Assembly: GCA_016188575.1 (NCBI GenBank)
Contig: JACPHN010000150.1
Span: 1 to 64,000, forward strand
DNA: 64,000 nucleotides
Reading direction: 5' to 3'
Origin: Candidatus Schekmanbacteria bacterium
GTDB lineage: Bacteria; CSSED10-310; JACPHN01
A program made the translations under genes and the position numbers. The notes under the pieces were generated by a model, which worked only from the letters and a program-made list of their open reading frames with translations, did no database searches and was not told the DNA's origin. This document shows, piece by piece, positions 40,440 through 49,448 of this stretch. Numbering within the stretch: position 1 is the stretch's first letter; each line of letters opens with the position of its first letter.

Positions 40440-42731
40440 CTACTCCTCCAGGCGAAAGCGCGCGGCGGACTCTCGCAAGCCCCGAGCCATGTCGCTGACG
40501 AGCTGCGCAGATGCGGCAACCTCGGCCACCTGCCCGCGCATGTCGCCACTGATGTTGGCGATACGCTCGATGTCGCCCGCGACCTGGCTCGACGTGGTGG
40601 CCATCTCCTCGGCCGCGGCAGCGTTTTGCTCGGCAACCTCGCTCACGTTGCCGATCGCGGCAACCAGCATCTGCGCCGAGGAGCTGATCTGGCCCGCGGC
40701 ATCAGAGATGGCGTCGAGCTGCGTCTGCACCGCCTCGGCGGCCTGCAGGATCTCGCCGAGCGACTGACCGGCGCGGCGCGCGCCGCTCACTCCGTGGTCG
40801 ACCTCGCTCAGGACGTTGTCCATTGCGGCCAGCACATCCGCCACGGAGGAGAGCGTGCCGCGGATGATGCCGGCGACGTCACCCGCCTCGGACGCGGACT
40901 TCCTGGCAAGATTGCGGACCTCGCCGGCAACGACGGCGAAGCCTCTGCCGTACTGCCCCGCCCGGGCCGCCTCGATGGCGGCATTGAGCGCCAGCATGTT
41001 GGTTTGCGAGGCGATGTCGTCTATGGTTTCGACAATCTGGCCGACGCGGGCGGTGTGCGCGCTCATCGCCTTGATGTGTTGCGCGGCCTTGTCGACGCTG
41101 CTGCGGATGGCATCGAGCCGCTGCATGTTGCTGTGCACCATTGCCGCGCCGGCGCGGGCGAGCTCTGCTGCGGCCGTCGCGTTCGCCGCGCTGGAACGTA
41201 CGCTGCGCACCACCTGCTGGACAACAGCGTCAATCTCACCGGTGAGCTCGGAAAGATCGTGAATGGACGCCGTTTGCACGTAGGTGCCCTTGGCGACACT
41301 ATGGATGGCGAGCGACAGTTGCTCTACCGACACCGCCGATTGCCCGAGGTTGCGGGATTGCTGGCCCATGGCGGCATCCGCCTGCACGGCGGTGCCTGCC
41401 AACTGCACCGCCGCAACCTGCAGGGCATGGGCATTCCGGGTGAGCTGTGCCGCCAACTGGTGCAGATTTCTCGTCATCTCCTGAAACGCTCGACCGAGAG
41501 CATCGCGGGTGTTTTGGGGAGCGACGTCCACCGTGAGGTCGCCGCCGGCAATTTGCGCGGCGGCCTCCGCCATCGCGCCGAGATAGCGCGTCATGCGCGC
41601 CAGCGCCTGCCCCAGAGCATCGTCTTGCGAGCGCGATTGGACGGCCACGGCCACATCGCCTCGGGCCACGTCGTCGGCGATCGCCGCCATCGCGTCGAGG
41701 TACTCATGCATGCGGGCGAAGGCATTTCCAAGCGCGTCGCGATCCGAGCACGGCCGCGTTTTCGCCGAAAGATCGCCGTGGGCGATGCGATCCGCGGCCA
41801 CGGCCATCGCCTCGAGGTATGCGGCCATGCGCTGAAAGGAGTGCCCCAGGACATCATGTTCCGAACGCGGCTGCAGCTCCACGCGCAAGTCCCCGGTTGA
41901 AATGCGCTCGGCCGCCGCCGCCGCTTGCCGCATGTACGCCACCAGCCCCCGAAAGGCGCCCGCAACGTTCGCGAATTCGATGCCGCCGCGCAAGCGGATG
42001 TCGTGGTCAAAACGGCCGTCGCTCAGGATCCGCGCGTCCTGTTGCAAGCTGTTGAGCGGGCGCAGCACCGCGAGGGTGATGCCGGCAAAAGCCAATGCGA
42101 CAAAGGCCGCCGCACTGCCGACCACCACCCCGAGCAGATTCAGAAAAGCGGCCCGCCGGTCCAGGTGCCGGCTGCTTTGATCGATCAGCGCTTCGACGAG
42201 CCCCAATGCGATGCGCTCACCGGCGCTGTCCCTGGCCAGGATCGGGTAGACGAACCCGTACCACTCTCCGTATTCGTCCGCGTACTCCACGCGGTGTGCG
42301 GAGGCGAGCTGCAAAAAGTCGTCGCCGAGGTGCTCGACGGCCGCGTGATGAGCCGCCGTGGCCGCAAAGAAAGGGTAGCCGACGCCCGTGGAGCTGTCGT
42401 CAACCCAGTAATAGAAGAAACTGTTCTCGCGGTAGTAGATCCCCAGCCACGCCAGGCCTCCCACGGTGACACATTGGTGCAGTACCGCCTTGACCGCGTT
42501 GTAGTCCGCCGTGTCGAGGTCAAGCGGAGCGCGGACGCGGCGCAGCGCGCTCTGATCGACCTCTTGAGCGGCCAGTCGCGCCGCCGCGAAGAGCCGTGCG
42601 TCGAGGTCGCGTCGCCATTGCTCGTCGTCATATTCGTACACGCGATATCCCGCGACGCTCACGGTGGCCACGCATAGTAGCACCAGCGGCGGCATGACCT
42701 TGGCTACGAGGGGCAGGCGGAGGCGACTCAT
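40440..42731 (-). CDS. Methyl-accepting chemoreceptor with a five-unit HAMP array
   Basis: A 763-residue receptor. A first membrane segment (about residues 8-28) is followed by a periplasmic sensor of roughly 150 residues rich in Tyr/Trp ([19 protein letters not shown]) and a second membrane segment ([20 protein letters not shown]). Then come one classical HAMP ([20 protein letters not shown]) and four further HAMP-like units of ~39 residues, each with the pattern A..I..GDL.V....S..D.LG.AF..M..YL. The signalling hairpin has the tip [20 protein letters not shown] and [20 protein letters not shown]. Its ATG overlaps the TAA of the NHL lipoprotein gene (TAATG), so the two are translationally coupled. 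Ligand unknown. A longer frame to 42851 is an overlap artefact. Confidence 0.9.
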   Translation of the reverse strand: MSRLRLPLVAKVMPPLVLLCVATVSVAGYRVYEYDDEQWRRDLDARLFAAARLAAQEVDQSALRRVRAPLDLDTADYNAVKAVLHQCVTVGGLAWLGIYYRENSFFYYWVDDSSTGVGYPFFAATAAHHAAVEHLGDDFLQLASAHRVEYADEYGEWYGFVYPILARDSAGERIALGLVEALIDQSSRHLDRRAAFLNLLGVVVGSAAAFVALAFAGITLAVLRPLNSLQQDARILSDGRFDHDIRLRGGIEFANVAGAFRGLVAYMRQAAAAAERISTGDLRVELQPRSEHDVLGHSFQRMAAYLEAMAVAADRIAHGDLSAKTRPCSDRDALGNAFARMHEYLDAMAAIADDVARGDVAVAVQSRSQDDALGQALARMTRYLGAMAEAAAQIAGGDLTVDVAPQNTRDALGRAFQEMTRNLHQLAAQLTRNAHALQVAAVQLAGTAVQADAAMGQQSRNLGQSAVSVEQLSLAIHSVAKGTYVQTASIHDLSELTGEIDAVVQQVVRSVRSSAANATAAAELARAGAAMVHSNMQRLDAIRSSVDKAAQHIKAMSAHTARVGQIVETIDDIASQTNMLALNAAIEAARAGQYGRGFAVVAGEVRNLARKSASEAGDVAGIIRGTLSSVADVLAAMDNVLSEVDHGVSGARRAGQSLGEILQAAEAVQTQLDAISDAAGQISSSAQMLVAAIGNVSEVAEQNAAAAEEMATTSSQVAGDIERIANISGDMRGQVAEVAASAQLVSDMARGLRESAARFRLEE

Positions 42732-43714
42732 TACGGACCCAGCTTTCGCCGCAACGTCCCGTCGGGCGCAAAAACCCACACCGCGTTTGCCAGGGCATCC
42801 ACCGCATAGACCTCGCCCTTGGCGCCCACGGCCAGATTCACGATCTGCCACTCTTGTTTTCGCGGCAGTGCGAGCTCACGCAGGAACTGCCCCGCGGCGG
42901 AAAAAGCCTGAATGCGCCGGTTCGCCATGTCTCCAACGTACACCGTGCCGGACGCGCGATCGACCGCCAGGGCAATGGGGTGCGCGAGCTCGCCGGGACC
43001 GCGGCCGTAGGCGCCGACGGTCTGCCGGTACGTCAGCTCCAGCTCGCCTGCCGGCAGGATCTCCAACTGGAACTGCTGGTAGTAGCTATTGGTGGAATCG
43101 AGCACGTAGACGAGGTGGCCGGGAGAGTGGACGGCCACGTCCGTCACTTGCAGAAACAGGCCCGCGCCGGTTCCCGCCTTGCCGAAAAATGTGCGCTGCA
43201 ACGTCCCGGCTGCAGCGAAGACGCGCAGCGTATTTGTCCCATTGTCCGCCACATAGACCCGCCCGTCGTCGTCGAGCGCGATCCCATAAGGATGCCGCTG
43301 CACGTCATCCTTGCCGTAATCGGCTCCCCCGATCTCGCGCAGAAGCTCGCCTTCGGGCGAAAAAACCAGAGCGCCGTCGTGCGCCCGATCTCTGCCGCCA
43401 TCGGCGGGGATCTTGTTGCACAGGTAGAGATTCCCGCGCGCATCGAGAGTCAGATCCCACGACTTGAACAGGTCGCCGCCGCGCGTGCCGAGCCGCCCGA
43501 AGGCGCCGAGCAGCTCGCCGCTCGCCGCGAGTCTTACGACGCGGTGATTGCCATTATCGAGCACATAGACGCTGCCGTCCGGCACTGCAGCGACGCCCGT
43601 GGGGCGATTGAGCGGCAGCGGTTGCCAGCAGGCAGCGCTCACCGCGCAGAGAAGCACAGCCAGTCCCGTACCCCTTCTGACTTTCGCCGCTGCAGCGCTT
43701 TCGCCGCTGCCCAT
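42731..43714 (-). CDS. NHL-repeat beta-propeller lipoprotein
   Basis: A 327-residue protein with a lipoprotein signal (hydrophobic [13 protein letters not shown]; the last cysteine would be lipidated). The rest is about six NHL repeats, each like [20 protein letters not shown] and [20 protein letters not shown], forming a beta-propeller. NHL propellers bind proteins, sugars or RNA; in the periplasm this one would be a binding module. Its stop overlaps the start of the chemoreceptor gene by one base, so the products are made together and may form a receptor-ligand-binding pair. The ATG start has no strong ribosome-binding site. Confidence 0.8.
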   Translation of the reverse strand: MGSGESAAAAKVRRGTGLAVLLCAVSAACWQPLPLNRPTGVAAVPDGSVYVLDNGNHRVVRLAASGELLGAFGRLGTRGGDLFKSWDLTLDARGNLYLCNKIPADGGRDRAHDGALVFSPEGELLREIGGADYGKDDVQRHPYGIALDDDGRVYVADNGTNTLRVFAAAGTLQRTFFGKAGTGAGLFLQVTDVAVHSPGHLVYVLDSTNSYYQQFQLEILPAGELELTYRQTVGAYGRGPGELAHPIALAVDRASGTVYVGDMANRRIQAFSAAGQFLRELALPRKQEWQIVNLAVGAKGEVYAVDALANAVWVFAPDGTLRRKLGP

Positions 43715-43804
43715 AACCGGCAGCGGGGAGCGCGGGCCCGATGGCAGCCGAACCCGCGGTCGCCTCGAGAATGATGCGATCAGCAGCAGATCGGTCTCCT
43801 GGTC

Positions 43805-45577
43805 TCAGTCTGCGCTGGTGGATTCGATGGCGTCGATCTTGATGCCGATCTTGTCGCCCGCTCCCCCGGCGCTGTAGGCCGTGCCCTTGATGATGACCTC
43901 GGCACCTTCCTGTTTGGCCTGCTTGAGCAGGCTGTGGGCTTCGGTGCCACTCTGCACGTACAGCAGGATATCTCGGCTCTCGTCGCGGAACGCCAGCCAG
44001 CCCTTGTCGCGGGCGACCCCCGAGGCTGCCGGTAGGTAGTATGAAGACATGTCCTGGTCGCCGACTTTTGCCGTGACCATGACGCTCATGCCCTTGTCAG
44101 CGGCGGCGACGATCGGGCCGACCATTTTTTGAGCGCGCTTGAGATCGGCCCACTGCACTTCCTGGTATTCCTTCGCAGCGGCGACCACCGTCTGGCTCTG
44201 GTACTCCTGGAACTTGCCATCGACGCCATTGAGCTGGGCGCCCTTGCCGGGGAGGTTTTCAGCGAACAACATCAGGCCGGCAAGGTCGGCTCCGGGATCC
44301 CAGACCGGGGCAAAGTTGACCTTCCCGGTGCCGGCAGAGCCGGCCAACGGCATGCCCAGCATGGAGCGCCACGAGGTCATGGTATCCATGGTGACCTTGC
44401 CACCGCCTTGCGACGCAATCTGGTTGAAGAACTTGTCGAGGAAGAAGGTGTCTACCGACTTGAGCTTGGGCTCACCATTCACGTTGCCGCGGCTCTGCTT
44501 GCTGCACTGATACTGCTTCTTGCACTTCTCGCCTTCGAGCTGCGTGACGTCGTCGAGAATCAATACGCCTTTGGTGGCGGCGGCATCGAGATAGTGGTAC
44601 GCACCCGAAGCGTGGCCGAAGAAGACGTTTCCAACATAGCGCCCGAAGCGGTTATCGAACATGTTGCCTATACCATAACCGGAGAAGCCAAAGATGTTGT
44701 CTATGACTGTGAGCTGGGTTTGGCGTCCCTGGTATAGGTTATAGTTGTGGCCGTTCATCTCCCAGTCAAAGAGCAACGTGTTGTTCTTGATCAGCGCACA
44801 TCCACCCTTGGGGGCGGTGGCCTGATCAAAGTTTCCAACGGTGAGGTCGATACTTTCCATCAAGGTATTGACGATGATGGTGTTTGACACCTCGCTCCAG
44901 TCGTCGCTCATGACGCCGAGCTCGTCTTTGTCGGGTTTGGTGCCGAGGGCGTTGATCCGGATGCCTGGTCCGCCGGTGTTGACAATGATGCAGTTGCGCA
45001 CCTTGGCGCCGGGCTTGCTGAGCTCGATGGCCGGCGTGCCCAGGGGGCCATCCTTCAGGCTGAGGTCCTCGTTGGGCTTGTAGCGGTAGCGCGTGAAGGA
45101 ATCAATCACGAAGCCATCGATGATGGTGCCGGTGTGGTCACCCTCACCGCGTACCATGGCGGTGCCGTCGTAGGAGCCCTTGTAGCCGGGGACCTGGTAG
45201 CGTTCAATGAGCGCCTTGCAGCGCGCGCTGTCCCGGCACATGGTGGGGTCGGGGTCCTCGCCCTGCATCAGGCGCGTGAGGTGCTTGAACGGGTGCCGCT
45301 CGGTAAAATCCTTGTTGTAGCCGCCCACCATGGTGAGATTCGGCTTGGCGATCTTCCACTTGCCGGAGCTCGCAGCCCCAAAGTACAACCCCGCGGCCAC
45401 GTGAATGACGTCACCCGAATACGCATCCCGCAAGGCGAGGTCGGGGTCTCCGTAAGGATTCTCCTTGGTCCCATTGCCGTTGGAACCGGCGCGCACGTAG
45501 ATATCTTTCGCCACGGCTGCTTGGCTGAGGCACAGGATCGCCAGGCTGCTCAACAAGGCAACGCTCATCCTTCGCAT
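43805..45577 (-). CDS. Secreted right-handed beta-helix protein
   Basis: A 590-residue protein with a signal peptide (MRRMSVALLSSLAILCLSQAAVA). After it comes KDIYVRAGSNGNGTKENPYG and GDVIHVAAGLYFG, the standard entry of right-handed parallel beta-helix (pectin-lyase-like, DUF1565-type) proteins. Helix turns follow (GTIIDGFVIDSF, AKVRNCIIVNTGGPGIRIN, SNTIIVNTLMESIDLTVG, ALIKNNTLLFDW, LTVIDNIFGFSGYGIGN). Cysteine pairs (MCRDSARC and KCKKQYQC) suggest disulfides. The C-terminal ~170 residues form a separate domain, perhaps an OB-like fold (MVTAKVGDQDMSSYYLPAA). It probably binds or cleaves a polysaccharide; catalytic residues cannot be assigned. The ATG at 45577 has a GGAGGAG box. Confidence 0.75.
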   Translation of the reverse strand: MRRMSVALLSSLAILCLSQAAVAKDIYVRAGSNGNGTKENPYGDPDLALRDAYSGDVIHVAAGLYFGAASSGKWKIAKPNLTMVGGYNKDFTERHPFKHLTRLMQGEDPDPTMCRDSARCKALIERYQVPGYKGSYDGTAMVRGEGDHTGTIIDGFVIDSFTRYRYKPNEDLSLKDGPLGTPAIELSKPGAKVRNCIIVNTGGPGIRINALGTKPDKDELGVMSDDWSEVSNTIIVNTLMESIDLTVGNFDQATAPKGGCALIKNNTLLFDWEMNGHNYNLYQGRQTQLTVIDNIFGFSGYGIGNMFDNRFGRYVGNVFFGHASGAYHYLDAAATKGVLILDDVTQLEGEKCKKQYQCSKQSRGNVNGEPKLKSVDTFFLDKFFNQIASQGGGKVTMDTMTSWRSMLGMPLAGSAGTGKVNFAPVWDPGADLAGLMLFAENLPGKGAQLNGVDGKFQEYQSQTVVAAAKEYQEVQWADLKRAQKMVGPIVAAADKGMSVMVTAKVGDQDMSSYYLPAASGVARDKGWLAFRDESRDILLYVQSGTEAHSLLKQAKQEGAEVIIKGTAYSAGGAGDKIGIKIDAIESTSAD

Positions 45578-45787
45578 CGTCTCCTCCTCCGCATGGGCCA
45601 GCGCCGCGCCGGAGCGCCACATCTTGTGGCGCAGGTTCGCCAGAGTCCACGGCCGCACGATGGCGCGCGCCGTCCGCAACGTCGCTACCACAGTAACTCA
45701 TGAACACCTACGCCTCGTCTTCTGGCAGGAGCCCTGCGACGACCGTTCCTCACCGAGGTGGCGATGGTCGCGCGGTTCAAGGCCCGA

Positions 45788-45816
45788 TTCGTAGCTGCGC
45801 CGGGAGGGCGTGTCAA
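45788..45816 (-). promoter_or_regulatory. Possible promoter of the beta-helix protein gene
   Basis: On the minus strand a perfect TTGACA (45816-45811) is followed after 17 bases by a weak -10, TACGAA (45793-45788), about 210 bases before the start at 45577. Confidence 0.35.
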
Positions 45817-45865
45817 GTCCTCCGACAATCCTGGATTCACTGCTTGTTTGACCGCGAGCGGCGGG

Positions 45866-45921
45866 GAAAACGCATCACGAAGACCCTCCACTACCTTCCC
45901 CCGCACCCGGCGGGAGGGAGG
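45866..45921. repeat. Dispersed GC-rich repeat, copy A
   Basis: GAAAACGCATCACGAAGACC followed by a C-rich block with CTTCCCCCGC and a GCGGGAGGGAGG end. It is about 80 per cent identical by eye to 51141-51201, also in an intergenic space ahead of a plus-strand gene. No coding sequence crosses it convincingly. Confidence 0.55.
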
Positions 45922-45949
45922 ACGGCGGGCGGCCGTCCCCGCCGCGACC

Positions 45950-45978
45950 TTGCCTCGCCGCCGCGGCGGCGGTATACC
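45950..45978 (+). promoter_or_regulatory. Sigma70-like promoter of tyrS with palindromic spacer
   Basis: TTGCCT (45950-45955) and TATACC (45973-45978) are 17 bases apart, 43 bases before the tyrS ATG. Sixteen of the 17 spacer bases form a perfect palindrome, CGCCGCCGCGGCGGCG. Confidence 0.5.
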
Positions 45979-46021
45979 GCTCGCAACCTGTCACGGAAGG
46001 ATTGCTCCAAGGAACCTGCCC

Positions 46022-47263
46022 ATGCTCTCGATCGATGATCAGATTGCCGTCTTTCGCCGCGGCGCGACCGCGATCCTGCCGGACGAGGAAGCGCTGCGCA
46101 AGAAGCTCATCCAGGGGCGGACCCTGCGCCTGAAGCTCGGCGTGGACCCTACCAAACCGGACCTGCACCTCGGCCACACCGTGCAGCTTCGCAAGGCCCG
46201 GCAGTTGCAGGATCTCGGTCATCACCTCGATTTCATCATCGGCAACTTCACCGCGATGGTGGGAGATCCAACGGGGCAATCGGCGACTCGCCCGGCGCTC
46301 GGCGCCGCAGATGTCGACGCGTGCGCCCGGACCTACGTCGAGCAGGCCTTTCGCATTCTCGACCCGGCGCGCACGACCGTCTGGTACAACGCGGACTGGC
46401 TCGCGCCGCTGACGATGCGGGAAGTCATCGATCTGGCCAGTCGCGTCACTGTCGCCCGCATCCTCGAACGCGACGACTTTCTCAAGCGCTTTCAGGCCAG
46501 TCAGCCGATTCACCTTCACGAGCTGCTGTACCCGCTCTTGCAGGCCTACGATTCCGTGCATCTGCGCTCCGACGTGGAGCTCGGCGGGACCGATCAGACC
46601 TTCAATCTCCTGACCGCGCGCACGGTGCAGGAACGTTTTGGGGGCGAGGCCCAGGTGGTGCTCACGATGCCGCTCCTGCGCGGCACCGATGGGGACAAGA
46701 AGATGTCCAAGAGCCTCGGGAATGCCGTCGGTATTACCGATGCGCCACTGGAGATGTATTCAAGAGTGCTGTCGATACCCGACGACGTGATGCGGGAGTG
46801 GTTCGAGCTGGTGACTGAGGCGCCGCTGGCAGATATCGAGGGGCTTTTCGCGGCGCTTGCCGCCGGGTCGCGGCACCCCAAGGACGTCAAGAAACTGCTG
46901 GCGCGCAGCATCGTCGCCATGTACGCCGGACCGGACGAGAGCGAACCGGCGGAGCGCGAGTGGGAGAAGATCCACGAGGTGCGCGCCTTCCACGCCCCCG
47001 AGGACACGCAACCCTTTGCCCCGCCGGCGGTGGGCGAAGCACCGGCTGCTGCGCTGCGGTTGCTCGACCTCGCAGCGGCTGCCGGGTTTACCGCCAAGAG
47101 CGGGGAACCGCTTTCCCGCAGCGAGCTTCGCAGGCTCATTGAACAGGGCGGAGTCGCCGTCGATGGCGAGGCGGTTCGCGACTTTTCCGCGCAAATCGCG
47201 CTCCGTGACGGGCTCGTGCTCTCCAAAGGCAACAAGGTTTTTCGCCGTCTTCGCTTGCCGTGA
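46022..47263 (+). CDS. tyrS: Tyrosyl-tRNA synthetase
   Basis: A 413-residue class I synthetase that attaches tyrosine to tRNA-Tyr. The class signature HIGH appears as HLGH in PTKPDLHLGHTVQL, the KMSKS loop as DKKMSKSLGN, and the tyrosine pocket region as DVELGGTDQTFNLL. The C-terminal 70 residues are an S4-like RNA-binding domain (SRSELRRLIEQGGVAVDGE). Length and motif spacing fit the proteobacterial long-type (TyrZ-like) subgroup. The ATG at 46022 was chosen because the family N-terminus begins there (MLSIDDQIAVFRRG) and an AAGGAA box precedes it; an open frame extending to 45758 runs through the repeat and promoter. It is transcribed alone and faces a methyltransferase gene. Confidence 0.95.
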   Translation: MLSIDDQIAVFRRGATAILPDEEALRKKLIQGRTLRLKLGVDPTKPDLHLGHTVQLRKARQLQDLGHHLDFIIGNFTAMVGDPTGQSATRPALGAADVDACARTYVEQAFRILDPARTTVWYNADWLAPLTMREVIDLASRVTVARILERDDFLKRFQASQPIHLHELLYPLLQAYDSVHLRSDVELGGTDQTFNLLTARTVQERFGGEAQVVLTMPLLRGTDGDKKMSKSLGNAVGITDAPLEMYSRVLSIPDDVMREWFELVTEAPLADIEGLFAALAAGSRHPKDVKKLLARSIVAMYAGPDESEPAEREWEKIHEVRAFHAPEDTQPFAPPAVGEAPAAALRLLDLAAAAGFTAKSGEPLSRSELRRLIEQGGVAVDGEAVRDFSAQIALRDGLVLSKGNKVFRRLRLP

Positions 47264-47293
47264 GCGGCCCTGGCGGTGGGCGCGCCGCCGCGG

Positions 47294-48109
47294 CTACGAA
47301 CGAGCCTTCAAGACCGTAATCATCCGCCAGCTCTTCGGGTCGTCGTCAAACGGCGCGCCGGCCGCATAGCGACCATGCTGGGAGGCAATATCGAACGCCG
47401 CGGAGAGCTCCACCGCCGCGGCCATCTCCGTCGCGAGCCATAGCTTTGTAGCCACAAGGTCCGTGCAGGTCTGCGGCTCGCACCCCGGCGCCTCGATGCG
47501 ATAGGTAACCGTGTTGCGGCAAACCAGGGTGATGGGGTCCAGGTAGTCGTCCGGGCTTCCCCAGCACGTCGTCACGCGCAGGTGTTCATCCTGCTGCGTC
47601 CACTCCGTCAGGACGGTGGAGCCCGGCTGAAATACCCCGCGAGGATGGGATTGCTCGATGATGTAGATCCCGCCGGGGATCAGGGCGCGGCGCACTGCCC
47701 TCAGGTGGCGCACCATGTCGGCGACGGAGAGGATGTGCGCGGCGGAGTCCAACAGGCACAGCGCCAGTGCGAACGGCGCATCCTGCTCCAGGTCGAAGTC
47801 AATCATGTCCGCGCGGTACACGGCCAGCGCCACGCCGGCGGCCGCAGCGCGGGCGCGCGCGAAGTCACACATTTCCGCCGAGAGGTCGAGCGCTGCCGCG
47901 CGCAGTCCCCGCCTGGCCGCTTCGACCGCGTGCCGCGCCGGCCCCGCGGCCAACTCCAGCACGGAGCCCGGTTGCTCGAGGCCCGCCGCCGCTGCCCAGG
48001 CGAGATGCACGCTGAGCTCGGCAGGCACGTCGCGATACCCAAAGGCCACGTCGTAGATGTCCGGGCGAGCGTACAGGGTCGCCTCCGCTTCCCGCTGTGC
48101 GCGCATCAT
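47294..48109 (-). CDS. SAM-dependent methyltransferase (class I)
   Basis: A 271-residue methyltransferase. Motif I reads VLELAAGPARHAVEAARRG, motif II LRAAALDLSAEMCDFARARA, the acidic motif IV region ALALCLLDSAAHIL, followed by LIPGGIYIIEQSHP. These place it among small-molecule class I methyltransferases; the substrate is unknown. The double ATG at 48109/48106 follows GAGG by 7 bases. The first ATG overlaps the stop of the preceding small gene in an ATGA, so the two are coupled, and the M19 peptidase gene lies further upstream in the same operon. Confidence 0.8.
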   Translation of the reverse strand: MMRAQREAEATLYARPDIYDVAFGYRDVPAELSVHLAWAAAAGLEQPGSVLELAAGPARHAVEAARRGLRAAALDLSAEMCDFARARAAAAGVALAVYRADMIDFDLEQDAPFALALCLLDSAAHILSVADMVRHLRAVRRALIPGGIYIIEQSHPRGVFQPGSTVLTEWTQQDEHLRVTTCWGSPDDYLDPITLVCRNTVTYRIEAPGCEPQTCTDLVATKLWLATEMAAAVELSAAFDIASQHGRYAAGAPFDDDPKSWRMITVLKARS

Positions 48110-48321
48110 GCCGTTGCCTCGCCTTTGGGCCGCATCATGACCGCGTAAAACACCGTAGGATCCGTCGTGCCCTCGGCGAAGTGCGCGTTGACCATCTGCC
48201 AGCCGTCCTCGCCGAGCTTGTTCAGGTACGCTTCGATGTCCTCGATGCGCCGCGCCTTGAACATTCCGGGCTTTTCGACCTCGAGTGAGCTGACCAGGCG
48301 ATACTCCCACTTTGCTGCCAT
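48106..48321 (-). CDS. Small DUF4177-like protein
   Basis: A 71-residue protein: MAAKWEYRLVSSLEVEKPG, then a helix EDIEAYLNKLGEDGWQMVNA and a strand TTDPTVFYAVMMRPK. The WEY start, the LN.LG.DGW helix end and a final strand resemble DUF4177 proteins, which are small and of unknown function. It sits 5 bases after the stop of the M19 dipeptidase gene and its stop overlaps the next methyltransferase start (ATGA). That tight packing supports it as a real gene in a three-gene operon. Confidence 0.65.
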   Translation of the reverse strand: MAAKWEYRLVSSLEVEKPGMFKARRIEDIEAYLNKLGEDGWQMVNAHFAEGTTDPTVFYAVMMRPKGEATA

Positions 48322-48326
48322 GTCCA

Positions 48327-49328
48327 CTACTCCGCTGTGAATGTAGTTCGGTTCCTGACGCCGAGCGTCCGGCGCAGCAGGCGAACCGCGTTGTCGCCCG
48401 CGATCTTGCGGGCAGGCTCGTCGCCGAGTCGCTTGGCGAGCTGCTCCACCAGGAGCGGCAGACCCGTGACGTCCCTGATCGGATCGACGGTCGATATGAA
48501 TGCGTCCATGTCGCTTCCGATACACACGCAGTCAGGGCCGCCGATTGTCGCGATGTGCTCGGCGTGGCGGACCACGTCCGCGATCGTGCCGCGCCACAGC
48601 TTACCCGTAAGATACCGTTTGAAGAGAATGAGACCGATCAGCCCTCCGCGGTCTGCGATCGCACGAATCTGCTCGTCACTGAGGTTGCGCGGGTGGTCAC
48701 AAAGGGCGCGGCAGCCGCCGTGCGAGGACAGCACCGGCCCCGCCGTCAGGTCCAACACCTCCCAGAACGCACCGGACGCGAGGTGCGCGAGGTCCGGCAG
48801 GATCCCCGCCGCGTCCATGGTGGCCACGACCTTTCTGCCGAATGCCGTCAGTCGCCGCTTACCGTGCGGGTCTGTGTGGCAAGATGGACCGATGAGGTTA
48901 TCCGTGAAATGGAGCAACGTCATGTACCAGGCGCCCCATTCGGCGAGGTGCCAGACGCGGCTCGCGTCGTCGCCGATCGCGTGCCCGCCCTCGACGCCAA
49001 GAATCCCGGCGATCTTGCCAGCGGCGAGGCAGCGGTCGAGCTGGCCCGCGCTCCGCACCCAGCGCAGCCGCTCGGGATTGCGTTCGGCGAGATCACCGAA
49101 TGCCCCGAAGTTGGCCAGCGTCCCCTCCCAGCAGTCTCTCCATGGGTAACTCCACGGGACGTACGTCGCGAAACCGAGAACGTCGACGCCGGCGTCCCAC
49201 GCCCTCGCCAGATCCACCTGGTTGCCACCGGGGTGCAACACGCTCGGTGGCCGCCGCCGATAGGAGAGGTCCCGGCCAAAGAAGACCGAGCTCACGAGAG
49301 CATGAGTATGAATGTCGGCGAGGATCAC
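48327..49328 (-). CDS. Membrane-dipeptidase-like (M19) amidohydrolase
   Basis: A 333-residue TIM-barrel metallo-enzyme of family M19 (renal dipeptidase-like). Metal ligands are visible as DIHTHA near the N-terminus and the bridging Glu in ILGVEGGHAIGDD; later come PDLAHLASGAFWEVLD, VLSSHGGCRALCDHPRNLSD and CIGSDMDAF. It hydrolyses dipeptides, including D-amino-acid ones, or related amides. There is no signal peptide, so it is cytoplasmic. It heads a minus-strand operon with the DUF4177-like and methyltransferase genes and diverges from the thioredoxin-fold lipoprotein gene. Confidence 0.87.
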   Translation of the reverse strand: MILADIHTHALVSSVFFGRDLSYRRRPPSVLHPGGNQVDLARAWDAGVDVLGFATYVPWSYPWRDCWEGTLANFGAFGDLAERNPERLRWVRSAGQLDRCLAAGKIAGILGVEGGHAIGDDASRVWHLAEWGAWYMTLLHFTDNLIGPSCHTDPHGKRRLTAFGRKVVATMDAAGILPDLAHLASGAFWEVLDLTAGPVLSSHGGCRALCDHPRNLSDEQIRAIADRGGLIGLILFKRYLTGKLWRGTIADVVRHAEHIATIGGPDCVCIGSDMDAFISTVDPIRDVTGLPLLVEQLAKRLGDEPARKIAGDNAVRLLRRTLGVRNRTTFTAE

Positions 49329-49380
49329 GTCCGCGCTTTCCGGTTCGAGGATCTCGCGACATTAGCATCCAGCGTCCTGC

Positions 49381-49409
49381 TTGGCAATGGCGCGAGGCCT
49401 TGCTATACT
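49381..49409 (+). promoter_or_regulatory. Sigma70-like promoter of the thioredoxin-fold lipoprotein gene
   Basis: TTGGCA (49381-49386) and TATACT (49404-49409) are spaced by 17 bases, 40 bases before the ATG at 49449. This is one of the best promoters in the window. Confidence 0.6.
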
Positions 49410-49448
49410 TTCCCACTGCACAATTCTGAATGCAGCAGGAGCCCTCCC

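Noticed and set aside
48312-49448. A 379-codon N-terminal extension of the thioredoxin-fold lipoprotein
   Set aside because: It is antisense to the M19 dipeptidase gene and crosses a good promoter; the lipoprotein signal starts at 49449.
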